NCBI GenBank assembly: GCA_963559135.1
Contig: CAUWJP010000003.1
Coordinates: forward strand, 1-64,000
DNA: 64,000 nucleotides
Direction: 5' to 3'
From: Sellimonas sp963559135
Lineage (GTDB): Bacteria > Bacillota > Clostridia > Lachnospirales > Lachnospiraceae
Under the pieces are notes generated by a model. It had not been told where the DNA came from and searched no databases. It saw only the letters and a list, made by a program, of their open reading frames with translations. This document shows positions 8,261 to 17,667 of the stretch, in pieces. A program made the position numbers and the translations under genes. How positions within the stretch are numbered: position 1 is the first letter of the stretch; the number at the start of each line of letters is the position of its first letter.

Positions 8261-10651
8261 ATGAAATTTACAGAAGGATACTGGGAAAAAAATGAAAGAG
8301 CCAATGCTTCGTATGTGGTACAGGTTGATTCTGTAGAACCTATTGAAAATGGAATACGTATTCTTACAGTATTTAAGGCAGTAAACAGTAGAGCCAATCA
8401 ATTGGATAACGGTATGATGGAACTGGTATTTAATGGTTGCGATAAAGAGGTTATTAAAGCAGAATATACTCATTTTAAAGGATATGATTCAAAAGAACCT
8501 AGATTTCATCTCCGACATTCACAGTCAAAAGACGACTCATTTTTGGAAAGATCAGAGGAAGAAGTAGTTTGGAAGTGGGGAAGACTTTCAGTTCGTGTAG
8601 GATTACGAGAATTTTATATTCGATTTGAAAAAGATGGGAAACTGATTACAGAACAATCTTCAAAAAATATAGGATATATGCGTTATAACAGAGGGTATTC
8701 CACAAAATTTCCCGGGCGAGATTACATGGTTGAAAATGGAACCCCTTATATATTAAGTGAATTACTACTGACGGCAGGGACAAATGTTTATGGTCTGGGA
8801 GAAAGATTTACGGCATTTGTAAAAAATGGACAGACAGTCGAATGTTGGAATGAAGATGGTGGAACTGCATCGCAGGTAAGTTACAAAAATATTCCGTTTT
8901 ATGTAACAGATCGCAATTATGGAGTACTTGTTGATCATTCTCTTCCTGTTTCATTTGAGATTGCAAGTGAGAAGGTAGAATATGTTGGTGTATCAGTAGA
9001 AGGAGAAAGTCTGCGCTATTATCTGATTGCGGGAGAAAATATGAAAGAGGTTTTGATGCGTTATACAAAATTAACGGGCAGACCTGCGCTTTTGCCGGCA
9101 TGGTCTTTTGGACTGTGGTTGAGTACCTCTTTTACGACGGAATACCAAGAAGAAACGGCAATGTCTTTTGTTAAGGGGATGGAAGAGAGAAAATTGCCTC
9201 TAGAGGTGTTTCATTTTGATTGCTTTTGGATGAAAGCGTTTCATTGGTGTGATTTTGAATGGAATCCGGATATTTTTCCTTGTCCAGAGAAAATGTTGGA
9301 AAGGTACCATCAGAAAGGCCTTAAAGTCTGTGTGTGGATTAACCCTTATATTTCGCAAAATTCTAAGCTCTTTAGTGAAGGAAAAGAATATGGCTACTTC
9401 CTGATGAGAAAAGACGGATTGGGAATCCGGCAAATGGATAATTGGCAACCGGGTATGGCAATTGTGGATTTTACGAATCCGGCAGCTGTAGTCTGGTATC
9501 AGGAAAAGCTAAAGAAACTTTTGGATATGGGAGTGGACTGTTTTAAGACGGATTTTGGGGAAAGAATTCCTATCGATGTCAGTTATTATGATGGAAGTAA
9601 TCCTTATGGAATGCATAATTATTATACCTTTTTATATAACAAAGCAGTTTTTGAACTTTTGAAAAGAGAAAAAGGTGAGAATGAAGCAGTACTGTTTGCG
9701 CGGAGTGCAACGGTAGGAAGCCAGCAGTTTCCTGTGCATTGGGGTGGTGATTGTACCGGGACTTTTGAGTCTATGGCAGAGTCGCTAAGAGGAGGCTTAT
9801 CTTTGGCACTGTCAGGATTTTCGTATTGGAGCCATGATATTGGAGGATTTGAAGAAACCGCAAAACCGTCTGTTTATAAACGATGGTTGCAATTTGGGTT
9901 GCTTTCCACTCACAGTCGACTGCATGGTTCAAAAAGTTACAGAGTACCATGGATGTTTGGTGAAGAAGCTGTAGAAGTCTGCCGAGAGTTTACGCAATTG
10001 AAAATAAACTTAATGCCATATTTATATGCACAGGCTGTTGATGCACATAATACAGGAATTCCGATTATGCGGCCCATGATTTTGGAATATCAGACGGATC
10101 CGGCAGTTCGCTATCTGGATCAACAGTATATGTTGGGAAAAAGTATTCTTGTTGCACCTATATTCAATGAAGAAGGCAGAGGGGAGTATTATCTGCCGGA
10201 TGGGACCTGGACTCATTTACTCAGTGGAGAAGAAAAACAGGGAGGCAGATGGTATACAGAAACGTATGATTTTCATTCACTGCCTGTATATGTAGCAGAA
10301 AATACACTTCTTGCAATTGGAAACGGGCAGATGTCGGCTAGTTATCATTATCCGGAAGCCGTGCAGATAAGAATCTATAGTCTGAAAACAGATCAGGAAA
10401 TTTCGTGTATAGTTCCAGATGAATATGGAAGGAATGCTTTGTGGATTAATGCAGTAAGAAAGCAAAACAAACTTATTTTGGAAAGCCATGGGGAAAATCA
10501 GAGGATGTCGTATTGTCTGGTTAATTGCCATAAAATCAAAAGTGTAGATGGGGGAACTTACGAAAATAAAGAAAATGGTATTGAAATATATCCGAATAAG
10601 GGGAAAATAGAAGTTATTTGGGAGGAAGAAGCTGAATCCAAGTGTCTTTAA
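8261..10651 (+). CDS. yicI: GH31 alpha-xylosidase, YicI-like
   Basis: This 796-residue soluble GH31 enzyme closely follows Escherichia coli YicI. The segment HFDCFWMKAF (318-327) is the YicI-type substrate loop. The predicted nucleophile is Asp431 (KTDFGER) and the acid/base is Asp497 (HWGGDCTGTFE). The N-terminal beta-sandwich and C-terminal beta domains are present and the length is normal. It should release alpha-linked xylose from isoprimeverose or xyloglucan oligosaccharides in the cytoplasm. It starts 13 nt after the GH3 gene behind AGAAAGG and ends the operon; a terminator follows. Alternative GH31 specificities (alpha-glucosidase) are less likely given the YicI-type loop. Confidence 0.9.
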   Translation: MKFTEGYWEKNERANASYVVQVDSVEPIENGIRILTVFKAVNSRANQLDNGMMELVFNGCDKEVIKAEYTHFKGYDSKEPRFHLRHSQSKDDSFLERSEEEVVWKWGRLSVRVGLREFYIRFEKDGKLITEQSSKNIGYMRYNRGYSTKFPGRDYMVENGTPYILSELLLTAGTNVYGLGERFTAFVKNGQTVECWNEDGGTASQVSYKNIPFYVTDRNYGVLVDHSLPVSFEIASEKVEYVGVSVEGESLRYYLIAGENMKEVLMRYTKLTGRPALLPAWSFGLWLSTSFTTEYQEETAMSFVKGMEERKLPLEVFHFDCFWMKAFHWCDFEWNPDIFPCPEKMLERYHQKGLKVCVWINPYISQNSKLFSEGKEYGYFLMRKDGLGIRQMDNWQPGMAIVDFTNPAAVVWYQEKLKKLLDMGVDCFKTDFGERIPIDVSYYDGSNPYGMHNYYTFLYNKAVFELLKREKGENEAVLFARSATVGSQQFPVHWGGDCTGTFESMAESLRGGLSLALSGFSYWSHDIGGFEETAKPSVYKRWLQFGLLSTHSRLHGSKSYRVPWMFGEEAVEVCREFTQLKINLMPYLYAQAVDAHNTGIPIMRPMILEYQTDPAVRYLDQQYMLGKSILVAPIFNEEGRGEYYLPDGTWTHLLSGEEKQGGRWYTETYDFHSLPVYVAENTLLAIGNGQMSASYHYPEAVQIRIYSLKTDQEISCIVPDEYGRNALWINAVRKQNKLILESHGENQRMSYCLVNCHKIKSVDGGTYENKENGIEIYPNKGKIEVIWEEEAESKCL

Positions 10652-10666
10652 TCGTGGATTAAAAAA

Positions 10667-10706
10667 AGAAGATCTCTATATCAGAAATGATGTAGAGATC
10701 TTTTTT
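10667..10706 (+). terminator. Rho-independent terminator of the GH31 operon
   Basis: A 10-bp stem (AAGATCTCTA at 10669-10678 with TAGAGATCTT at 10693-10702) is followed by a run of T. Confidence 0.85.
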
Positions 10707-10748
10707 AGCACATGGTGTTTTGAATGTTGGTCAGAAAGAGAGTGTACA

Positions 10749-10777
10749 TTGAAAAGGTACGAATATTCGTATACAAT
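10749..10777 (+). promoter_or_regulatory. Promoter with a palindromic operator in its spacer
   Basis: A -35 TTGAAA (10749-10754), a 17-bp spacer and a -10 TACAAT (10772-10777) precede the HTH/LuxR gene. The perfect 14-bp palindrome TACGAATATTCGTA (10758-10771) fills the end of the spacer up to the -10, a classic repressor position. The protein binding it, possibly the gene's own product, is not known. Confidence 0.6.
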
Positions 10778-10829
10778 ATAGTGTATAAAGAAAAAGTAAA
10801 TTTATATATCACAAAGTCATAAAAAGGAT

Positions 10830-12053
10830 GTGAGAGTAGGTATGGAAGGATATTTGTCCATCAAAGAGACAGCCAAAAAATGGGGAGTATCAGAGCGCAG
10901 GATTAACCAATATTGTACAGAAGGTCGTATCCCGGGGGCTCAGAAGTTTGGAAAGTCCTGGGCGATTCCGGAGAGTGCCGAAAAGCCCGATGATCCAAGA
11001 AAGAAAAGGGAACGGCCGGAAAAGAAGGTGAAGGAAAAATCAGAAAGGAGACCGTGGGAGCACAGTAATCTCATGCCGCTTATGAATACCGCTTTTGCTC
11101 CGGGACAAGTCAAAGAAGCGGTGGAAGCTATGAACAAAGGCATCCAAAGAGATATTGCATGGTCTGAGTATTACTATTTCAGCGGACACCCGGAAGAAGC
11201 AGCAAGAGAGGTGGAGCCTTATCTTACAAGTTCCGATAGGGGGGCGCGCCTTTCGGCTTGTCTGATTTATGCTTATTCAAATCTTTCTCTGGGAAATATA
11301 CAAAAGGCGAGAGTTGCTTTAAATGAATTGAACGCAACTCTTGAGGCTGCCGGAAAACAATCTCCCAATTTTCAGGCTGCATCGGCTTTTGTGGCGTTAT
11401 CGGGAGCAGTGCTTCTGCACCTGCCATTACCGGAGGGAATGCCAAAAACAGAAGGCTTTTTTCCTTTGCTTCCGCCTGGATTGAGAGCCTTTGCCCTCTA
11501 CGTACAGGCACATTACCTTTATCTGAAGGGAGAGTATGCACACAGCGCCGGGAGTGTGGAAGCTACGCTTTCTATGGGGGCAGCGGAGTATCCGATTCCG
11601 GCTATATATCTGCATCTGGTAGCTGTAATGGATTATATGAGTCTGAAACAGATGGACCGGGCAAGAGAACATCTTCTTTCAGCATGGGAACTGGCCCGGC
11701 CGGATGATCTGATAGAAGGATTTGGTGAGCACCACGGACTGTTAGGCGGGATGCTGGAAGCAGTGATCAAACAGAACTGGCCGGAGGATTTTAAGCGGAT
11801 TATTGATATTACTTACCGTTTCTCTTCCGGTTGGCGTAGAGTTCATAATCCGATTACCGGCCATGATGTGGCTGATGACCTTAGTACAACTGAGTTTGCT
11901 GCGGCCATGCTTGCTGCCAGAGGATGGACGAATACGGAAATCGGTGAACACATGAATATCTCGGTGAATACTGTGAAAAAACATATTTCCCAGACAATGA
12001 AAAAGCTGCACATGAAGGACAGAAAAGAGCTGAAAAACTATATGTTGCGATGA
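10830..12053 (+). CDS. Two-headed regulator: N-terminal excisionase-like HTH and C-terminal LuxR HTH
   Basis: The protein has about 407 residues and three parts. A MerR/excisionase-like helix-turn-helix lies near residues 5-50 (YLSIKETAKKWGVSERRINQ, FGKSWAIP), followed by a charged linker. The middle is helical and TPR-like (~90-330). A LuxR-type HTH ends it (TEFAAAMLAARGWTNTEIGEHM, NTVKKHI). No signal peptide or membrane segment is seen. The start is ambiguous: GTG at 10830 or ATG at 10842, neither with ideal spacing. The gene stands alone behind a promoter with a palindrome in its spacer, suggesting autoregulation. Its targets cannot be deduced; the decayed surface-protein gene downstream is one possibility. 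Confidence 0.75.
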   Translation: MRVGMEGYLSIKETAKKWGVSERRINQYCTEGRIPGAQKFGKSWAIPESAEKPDDPRKKRERPEKKVKEKSERRPWEHSNLMPLMNTAFAPGQVKEAVEAMNKGIQRDIAWSEYYYFSGHPEEAAREVEPYLTSSDRGARLSACLIYAYSNLSLGNIQKARVALNELNATLEAAGKQSPNFQAASAFVALSGAVLLHLPLPEGMPKTEGFFPLLPPGLRAFALYVQAHYLYLKGEYAHSAGSVEATLSMGAAEYPIPAIYLHLVAVMDYMSLKQMDRAREHLLSAWELARPDDLIEGFGEHHGLLGGMLEAVIKQNWPEDFKRIIDITYRFSSGWRRVHNPITGHDVADDLSTTEFAAAMLAARGWTNTEIGEHMNISVNTVKKHISQTMKKLHMKDRKELKNYMLR

Positions 12054-12176
12054 GATACTATTTTCGGGAAGAAATGTTGGCAGTACCCAATTGAGGGGGC
12101 GAAATGGGTAATAGAAAATTATTATATTTTTCTATATAATGAAAGTGTGTTTTTTTCCTGTGTGTGGAAATGTGGT

Positions 12177-12317
12177 ATGGCTAAATTTACTCATTTCAAT
12201 ATTAAGGGAACAGAGTTTGATGTTCCCGCTTTTTAGGATGAACGGTTAAAGCCGGATATTGAAAGAGATCCGGACTTTTTAGGAAATTCTGTATATACAC
12301 CCAAAGGTGGCGGGTAA
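12177..12317 (+). pseudogene. Small coding remnant interrupted by an amber codon
   Basis: From ATG 12177 the frame reads MAKFTHFNIKGTEFDVPAF, then TAG (12234-12236), then continues open as DERLKPDIERDPDF...SVYTPKGG to TAA at 12315. Both halves look protein-like and share one frame, so this is probably the start of a truncated gene with a nonsense change. The ending faintly resembles the start of radical-SAM proteins found on mobile elements, but I cannot establish that. The same bases 12206-12227 can also fold as a hairpin followed by T residues and may serve as a terminator for the upstream regulator. Confidence 0.35.
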
Positions 12318-12586
12318 TGATTACTATTGAGGATGCCTGCAGATACAGTAAACCGTCAGAAGGAGAGAAAGAATGTATCGATTGCGGTTTCAGCCGCTAT
12401 GATCGCCAGACAGAAGGGACTTTGTTTGGGGATGCGGCAATAAAAAATGAAATTCGGAAGAGAAACACAGGAATCAGAAACCGAAGGAGGAATGAATATG
12501 AAAAAACGACTGACAGCGGTGTTCTTATGCCTGTGCTTGTTGTTTATGCTGTTCCCTGCAACGGCTTTTGCCAGTGGAGAGGATAG
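12317..12586 (+). CDS. Hypothetical small ORF, probably a remnant
   Basis: The ATG overlaps the stop of the preceding remnant (TAATGA), as in translationally coupled genes. The first ~40 residues (ITIEDACRYSKPSEGEKEC, then DCGFSRYDRQ) look coded; after that the frame becomes Arg-rich and runs 89 nt into the surface-protein gene in another frame. I do not recognise it. The likeliest reading is the truncated 5' end of a gene from a mobile element, joined to the surface-protein gene. An alternative is chance. Confidence 0.25.
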   Translation: MITIEDACRYSKPSEGEKECIDCGFSRYDRQTEGTLFGDAAIKNEIRKRNTGIRNRRRNEYEKTTDSGVLMPVLVVYAVPCNGFCQWRG

Positions 12587-15500
12587 CAACCGTACATTTA
12601 CGGATGGAAGCGGGCTGTGTGAACACCACACCCAGCATGACGAAAGCTGCGGCTACACTGAGGGGACAGCGGAAATTCCCTGTTCCCATGAACACAACGA
12701 GAGCTGCGGCGGGTTGACCGACCCAGAAGTCTGCAATCACAGCCATGATGAAACCTGCGGATATGTTCCCGCCACAGAGGGAACACCTTGCACCTTTGTT
12801 TGTGAAGTCTGCAATGCACATGACAGCGGGAACCCTGTAACTCCATCCGACGCACAGCCGGAAACATGTACCTGTGAAACCCTCTGCACCGAGGAAGAAG
12901 TCAATGCGGATTGCCCCGTCTGCTCTGCGGAGGGTGCCGAACTGGACAAGGTTTGTGTCGGTGCAGCTCCTATGCTGCCCGTCATGCCATTGGCGGTAGA
13001 TGCGCCTGCTACGCTTTATGTGGGTGAGACGGACATTACTACGGGCGGCTATTGGAAAACAACTGCTGATGGAAAATTGGAACCTGGTAGTGAAAGTGAC
13101 TACAATGTCCACTACGACGGCAACAGTATCCTAACACTGAACAATGCGAAGATTCAAGGCAGGGGTAATTCAGGAAATCCGCAACCTGAAGACTACGGAA
13201 TTTATGCTGCGCCCACAGGCAATCAATCGGTCTCTCTAACAATCAATTTGATGGGCAGCAATACAGTCAGTGGGTACTGTGGAATTTGTGTTGAAACTAC
13301 AACTGCGGATAACGCAAGTCTTGTCATTCAACCCGCCGAAAATGATCCGCAGGGTAGCCTTGAAGCTATTGGCAACAAGTATAACGGAATTACCATCTCC
13401 AGTGGGTCAGGCAATGCCTCTCTGACAATCAACAATGCTCCTGTTGTAGCAATTTCTAAAAGCCCGGCCCCGAATTCTTATCACGGAGTCTGCATAAAGA
13501 CCGGCAATGCTACTGCTCCTGCACTTTCTCTTTTGGTTAACGGTGGAAGTTTGACCGCTCAGGGCGAATCGGGATACGGAATCTATTTTTATATGGGATA
13601 TCGTACTACCGACCCAAGCACTTCCCTAACGGTCCAAAATAACGCATTGGTCAAAGCCACACCAAGTATCGTTACATCCAACAATTTAAGTAAACCAGAC
13701 ACAACAGCCGGGAGTGAAAGTGGAGGTATCGTCTTTGACGGCAAGAATGGTACCGTGTATGGCGATGTTGAATTGCAGGATGACTTGGAGATCGGTACGG
13801 ACGAAACTCTGACCATCCCGGATGGTTCCTCTCTTGACACCAATGGCAATCTGACCAACAGCGGCACCATCATCAACAATGGTACGCTGACCGGTGAGGT
13901 GGGCGGTAGCGGAACAGTTACTCCGAAGATTACCACCGATAGCCTGCCAAACGGCACGGTGGGCGAATCTTACACTGCAACGCTGGAAGCCACCGGCAAT
14001 AACATTACATGGAGTTCCAGCGGTATGCCTGAATGGATGACATTGGGCAGCAGCACCGGCGTGATCTCCGGCACCCCCACCACGGCGGACACCTACACCT
14101 TTACCGTGACCGCCACCAATGCCAGTGGCAGCGACAGCAAGGAATATATGCTGAACATCAAGGCTGTCTCCGTCACCAGCTTGAAGCTGAACAAAGACAA
14201 CCTAACCTTACAGGAAAAAGGCAGCGATACTTTGACTGCTACAGTAGAGCCTGCGGATGCCACCAATCAAGATGTGACCTGGAAAAGCAGCGATACCAGC
14301 ATTGCCACGGTAAGCGCAGATGGAACAGTGACTGCCATAAGCGCAGGCACCGCTACGATTACCGCCACCGCTCAGGACGGAAGTGGGGGTCAGCGACTCT
14401 TGCTCCGTGACAGTGACACATGGCAATATGGTACATACTCCAAAGAAAGAGGCTACCTGTACAAAATCAGGAAATACTGAATATTGGACCTGTGATACCT
14501 GCGGTAAATACTTCAGCGACGCCAACGGTGATACCGAAATTGCAAAGGATTCCTGGATTATTAGCGCAATCAATCATGATTGGAACGATGCGGTTTACGC
14601 ATGGAGCGATGACGGAAGCACCTGTACTGCTACCCGTACCTGCAAAAATGACAGCGCTCATACGGAAACATCCAAGGCAACGGTAACAGACACACAGACC
14701 AAAGCGCCGACCTGCACAGAGAAAGGCGAAACCACCTATACGGCTACCTTTGAGGCTGATTGGACAATGACACAGACAAAAGTGCTTGCAGACATTCCGG
14801 CCACCGGCCACAGCTATGGAAAACCGGAATGGAACTGGTCGGAGGATGGAAAAAACTGCACCGTGACATTTACCTGTGAAAAGGATGAAACCCATAAGGA
14901 AACTCCGGTGGTAAAGGTTACATCAGCAGTAAAGACGCCAGCCACCTGTACGGAAACAGGCGTAACCACTTATACGGCAACTGTTGAATTTAATGGCCAG
15001 ACTCACACGGCTACGAAGGATGTGGCAGACATTCCAGCCACGGGTCACAGCTATGGCGAACCGGAATGGAACTGGACAGAAGATGGAAAGAGCTGTACGG
15101 TAACATTTACCTGTGAAAATGATGCAACCCATAAGGAAACTCCGGAAGTAGAGGTGACACCGGAAGTAAAGAAGGCAGCCACCTGTACAGAAACCGGCGT
15201 AACCACTTATACGGCAACTGTGAAATTTAATGGCGAGACCTACACGGATAGCAAGGATGTGGCAGACATTCCGGCCACGGGTCACAAGCTGAGTAAGACA
15301 GAAGAGAAAGCAGCGACCTGTACGGAAACAGGAAACAAAGAATACTGGACTTGTGAAACCTGTGGTAAGCTTTTCAGCGACGCCAAGGGCGAGAAAGAAA
15401 TGAGTCCGGAAGAAACGGTAATCCCGGCAACAGGCCACAAGCTGAGCAAGACGGAAGCGAAAGCAGCGACTTGTACAGAAGCAGGTAACAAGGAATATTG

Positions 15501-16183
15501 GACCTGTGAAACCTGTGGTAAGCTTTTCAGTGACGCCAAGGGGCGAGAATGAAATCAAACTGGCTGATACCGTCATTGATGCAAAAGGCCACGGAACTAC
15601 AGAGCTGAAAAATAAAAAGGAAGCCACATGCACGGAGGAAGGTTATACCGGCGATAAGGTATGCAAGGATTGTGGAACAGTACTTGAAAAGGGTAAGGTT
15701 GTTTCCAAGATTGCACACGACTATAAAAACGGCAAATGTAGTGTCTGCGATGCTATTGATCCGGGATTTAAGATTTCCATTACCACCGGGGCAGACAGTA
15801 CATGGAAGAAAGGAAGCAAAGAAGGACTTTCCTTTACATCCAATGCAGTATTTGCAGATTTTATAAAAGTTCAGGTAGATGGTAAAGATCTTGCCAAAGA
15901 AGAGTATGATGTCAAAGAAGGAAGTACAATCGTAACATTGAAAGCTTCTTATCTGGAAACACTTTCTGTCGGCAAACATACCATTGCAATCGTTTCTAAA
16001 ACAGGCACGGCCAAGGCTGAATTTACAGTGGAGGCACAACCTGCAGCTGTCAGTGAGGGTACAGACTCTCCGAGGACAGGAGATCCGGCAGATCTTACCT
16101 TGTGGAGCATAATGTTTTTAGCTTCTGTAGGAATTTTAGGAATTGCTGTTTATAAAAGACGTAACAAAGATATCATGCACTAG
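12498..16183 (+). pseudogene. Sortase-anchored surface protein, broken by two +1 shifts
   Basis: One ~1,225-codon gene reads in three pieces. Piece 1 (12498-~14395) has a signal peptide ending AFA, a Cys/His-rich region (repeated CxH...HDESCGY-like units), beta-helix-like Ser/Asn-rich sequence, a putative-Ig segment and a Big_2 Ig domain. Piece 2 (~14395-15540) has Cys-containing repeats (TCTETG..., CETCGKLFSDAKG). Piece 3 ends with an SPRTGD sorting motif, a hydrophobic stretch and KRRNK. The breaks coincide with a 5-G run (14395-14399) and a 4-G run (15540-15543). Removing one G at each restores the frame; a 3-G copy exists in the sister repeat. Sequencing error, phase variation or decay are all possible. 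The ATG at 12498 follows AAGGAGG. Codon use is more GC-rich than neighbouring genes, suggesting transfer. Confidence 0.75.
14809..15540 (+). repeat. Tandem protein-coding repeats in the surface protein
   Basis: Two near-identical 237-bp units (79 codons; CAC GHSYG start at 14809, next at 15046, end 15283) are followed by two 153-bp units (GHKLSKTE start at 15283 and 15436). Each unit carries a TCTE-type Cys motif. These are in-frame extracellular domain repeats, not CRISPR. Confidence 0.8.
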
Positions 16184-16205
16184 AGAAGTTTAAATAAGGT
16201 ATTTT

Positions 16206-16253
16206 AAAAGACGGAAATTGTCAGCAGAAATGCTTGGCGGTTTCCGTCTTTTT
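16206..16253. terminator. Bidirectional terminator between convergent genes
   Basis: AAAAGACGGAAA (16206-16217) pairs with TTTCCGTCTTTT (16241-16252) and T tracts lie on both sides. It can end both the surface-protein gene (+) and the AraC gene (-). Confidence 0.8.
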
Positions 16254-16269
16254 ATTTTCTTATATCTGC

Positions 16270-17493
16270 TTAAAACTCCCGTACTCCATAGCGATCTCGG
16301 TATTGCCTCAGAGTGAGACCGGTGAGTTTTTTGAATACTTTCCCGAGATGGCTCTGGGAGGAAAATCCAAGGTAGGCGGCGATTTCGCTGTAAGTATAAG
16401 GAGAATAGGTGAGAAGGTTTTTCGTAAGATTGACCTTCTCTTTTAATATAAAATCTGTGATGGTGATTCCCTCATGCTGATGAAATAATTCGGAGAGATA
16501 GTTGGCATTGAGATAGAGTTCATCCGCCATGTTCTGTACGGAAATCTTTTCATGGAGGTGCTGGAAAATGTAATCTTTGCACTGCTCAATTCTTGCATTC
16601 TGATCTTTTCGCGGACGTCCGACTTTCTGGGCATTCAGTTCCGCTACCATCTCCGTATACTGGAATTCAAACTGATGCATCATATTCAGAAGCACTGCAG
16701 GATCGGATTCCTCCTCCAGCTTCTGGATAAAAATATCGCTGAGAGAAAAAGATACTTCTGGTAGAAGTCCGCCGCGTATGGCTGCGCGGCTTGCCAGAGT
16801 GATGACAACGATACCACGGTTTCGCATATGCCGTACTTCATCTTTCGCCAGAGTCCCGATTTTTCCCGTATAGTCTTCCTGCAGACTCTTCCGAAGCATC
16901 TGTATATCACCTAATTCAATGCTCGTAAATTCCCGTAGCTCCTGATCGTAAGGGTTATGTGGCTGTGACTGTTCACGACGGTCAAACAAAAGAGCAGAGT
17001 AGTCCTCCATGATGGCAGAGTCCATAGAATTATCCATACAGCTTACCTTTACCAGGTCGTCCAGCTCCAGAAAACTGGTATGCAACAGATTGTAGGCGAG
17101 AAGGACCTGGGAAGTGAACATGGAGAACTCGCAGACAGGAACAGCCGCCAGATCTTCTTTGCCGAAATGGATATTTTCTACATTACGATTCATGTGGATC
17201 GAGGATGAGAAGCGGACCGGACCGATCAGAAAATCTATCTCCGATGAGGGAACAAAGGCATAGTATATTGTCCCTGACACGGAGAAGAGAATGGGAAGAG
17301 AGTGGAAAGCTCCGTCTTTCTCCAGATCTCCTAAAAATGAAAGAAAATACTCTGTATTGAAATAATTATCATGGAAAGCATTTCTGCCGCAGAAAATATC
17401 CGGTTCCTTTGTTTTGAGAGCAGGATGTTCCCATGTCTTGACGATCGTGTGCAGGTTGTAGGAAATATGTCTGATCAGATAAGAAAGATTCAT
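16270..17493 (-). CDS. AraC-family regulator of the GH5/GH42/GH30/GH43 operon
   Basis: The 407-residue protein has a C-terminal AraC/YesN-like double HTH (last ~100 residues: ISVQNMADELYLNANYLSELFHQ, then YSEIAAYLGFSSQSHLGKVFKK). A long N-terminal sensing region (~290 residues) has no clear family and no membrane segment. The ATG at 17493 follows AAAGGAG; an in-frame ATG at 17526 gives only 11 more residues and lacks a site. It is transcribed divergently from the glycosidase operon, the usual position of a local activator. The operon's -10 (TATAAT at 17570-17575) lacks a good -35, consistent with a need for activation. Confidence 0.88.
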   Translation of the reverse strand: MNLSYLIRHISYNLHTIVKTWEHPALKTKEPDIFCGRNAFHDNYFNTEYFLSFLGDLEKDGAFHSLPILFSVSGTIYYAFVPSSEIDFLIGPVRFSSSIHMNRNVENIHFGKEDLAAVPVCEFSMFTSQVLLAYNLLHTSFLELDDLVKVSCMDNSMDSAIMEDYSALLFDRREQSQPHNPYDQELREFTSIELGDIQMLRKSLQEDYTGKIGTLAKDEVRHMRNRGIVVITLASRAAIRGGLLPEVSFSLSDIFIQKLEEESDPAVLLNMMHQFEFQYTEMVAELNAQKVGRPRKDQNARIEQCKDYIFQHLHEKISVQNMADELYLNANYLSELFHQHEGITITDFILKEKVNLTKNLLTYSPYTYSEIAAYLGFSSQSHLGKVFKKLTGLTLRQYRDRYGVREF

Positions 17494-17569
17494 AATAAAG
17501 TTCTCCTTTCGACTTATTCCTAGCATATCACAAAAATTTTCCCGTGAAAAGTGATAAAATGCTGAGAAT

Positions 17570-17575
17570 TATAAT
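17570..17575 (+). promoter_or_regulatory. Probable -10 of the GH5-GH43 operon
   Basis: TATAAT lies about 93 bp before the GH5 start in the 174-bp divergent region. The bases 17 bp upstream do not resemble TTGACA, so an activator is likely needed. No operator could be picked out. Confidence 0.4.
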
Positions 17576-17667
17576 ATAAAAAGCAGGTATTTCAAACTAA
17601 AATAATCATCAACAGCAGAGATGAGGATTGATTTCAGAAGAATAGAAAAGAAAGGGAGAGGGATTAT

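Noticed and set aside
14809..15540. CRISPR-like array
   Set aside because: The units are 237 and 153 bp long, in frame and directly adjacent without unique spacers. They are protein-domain repeats.
14923..15633. 236-residue minus-strand ORF in the surface-protein repeats
   Set aside because: Antisense to repetitive coding sequence; the open frame comes from the repeats, and the plus-strand frame has clear domains.
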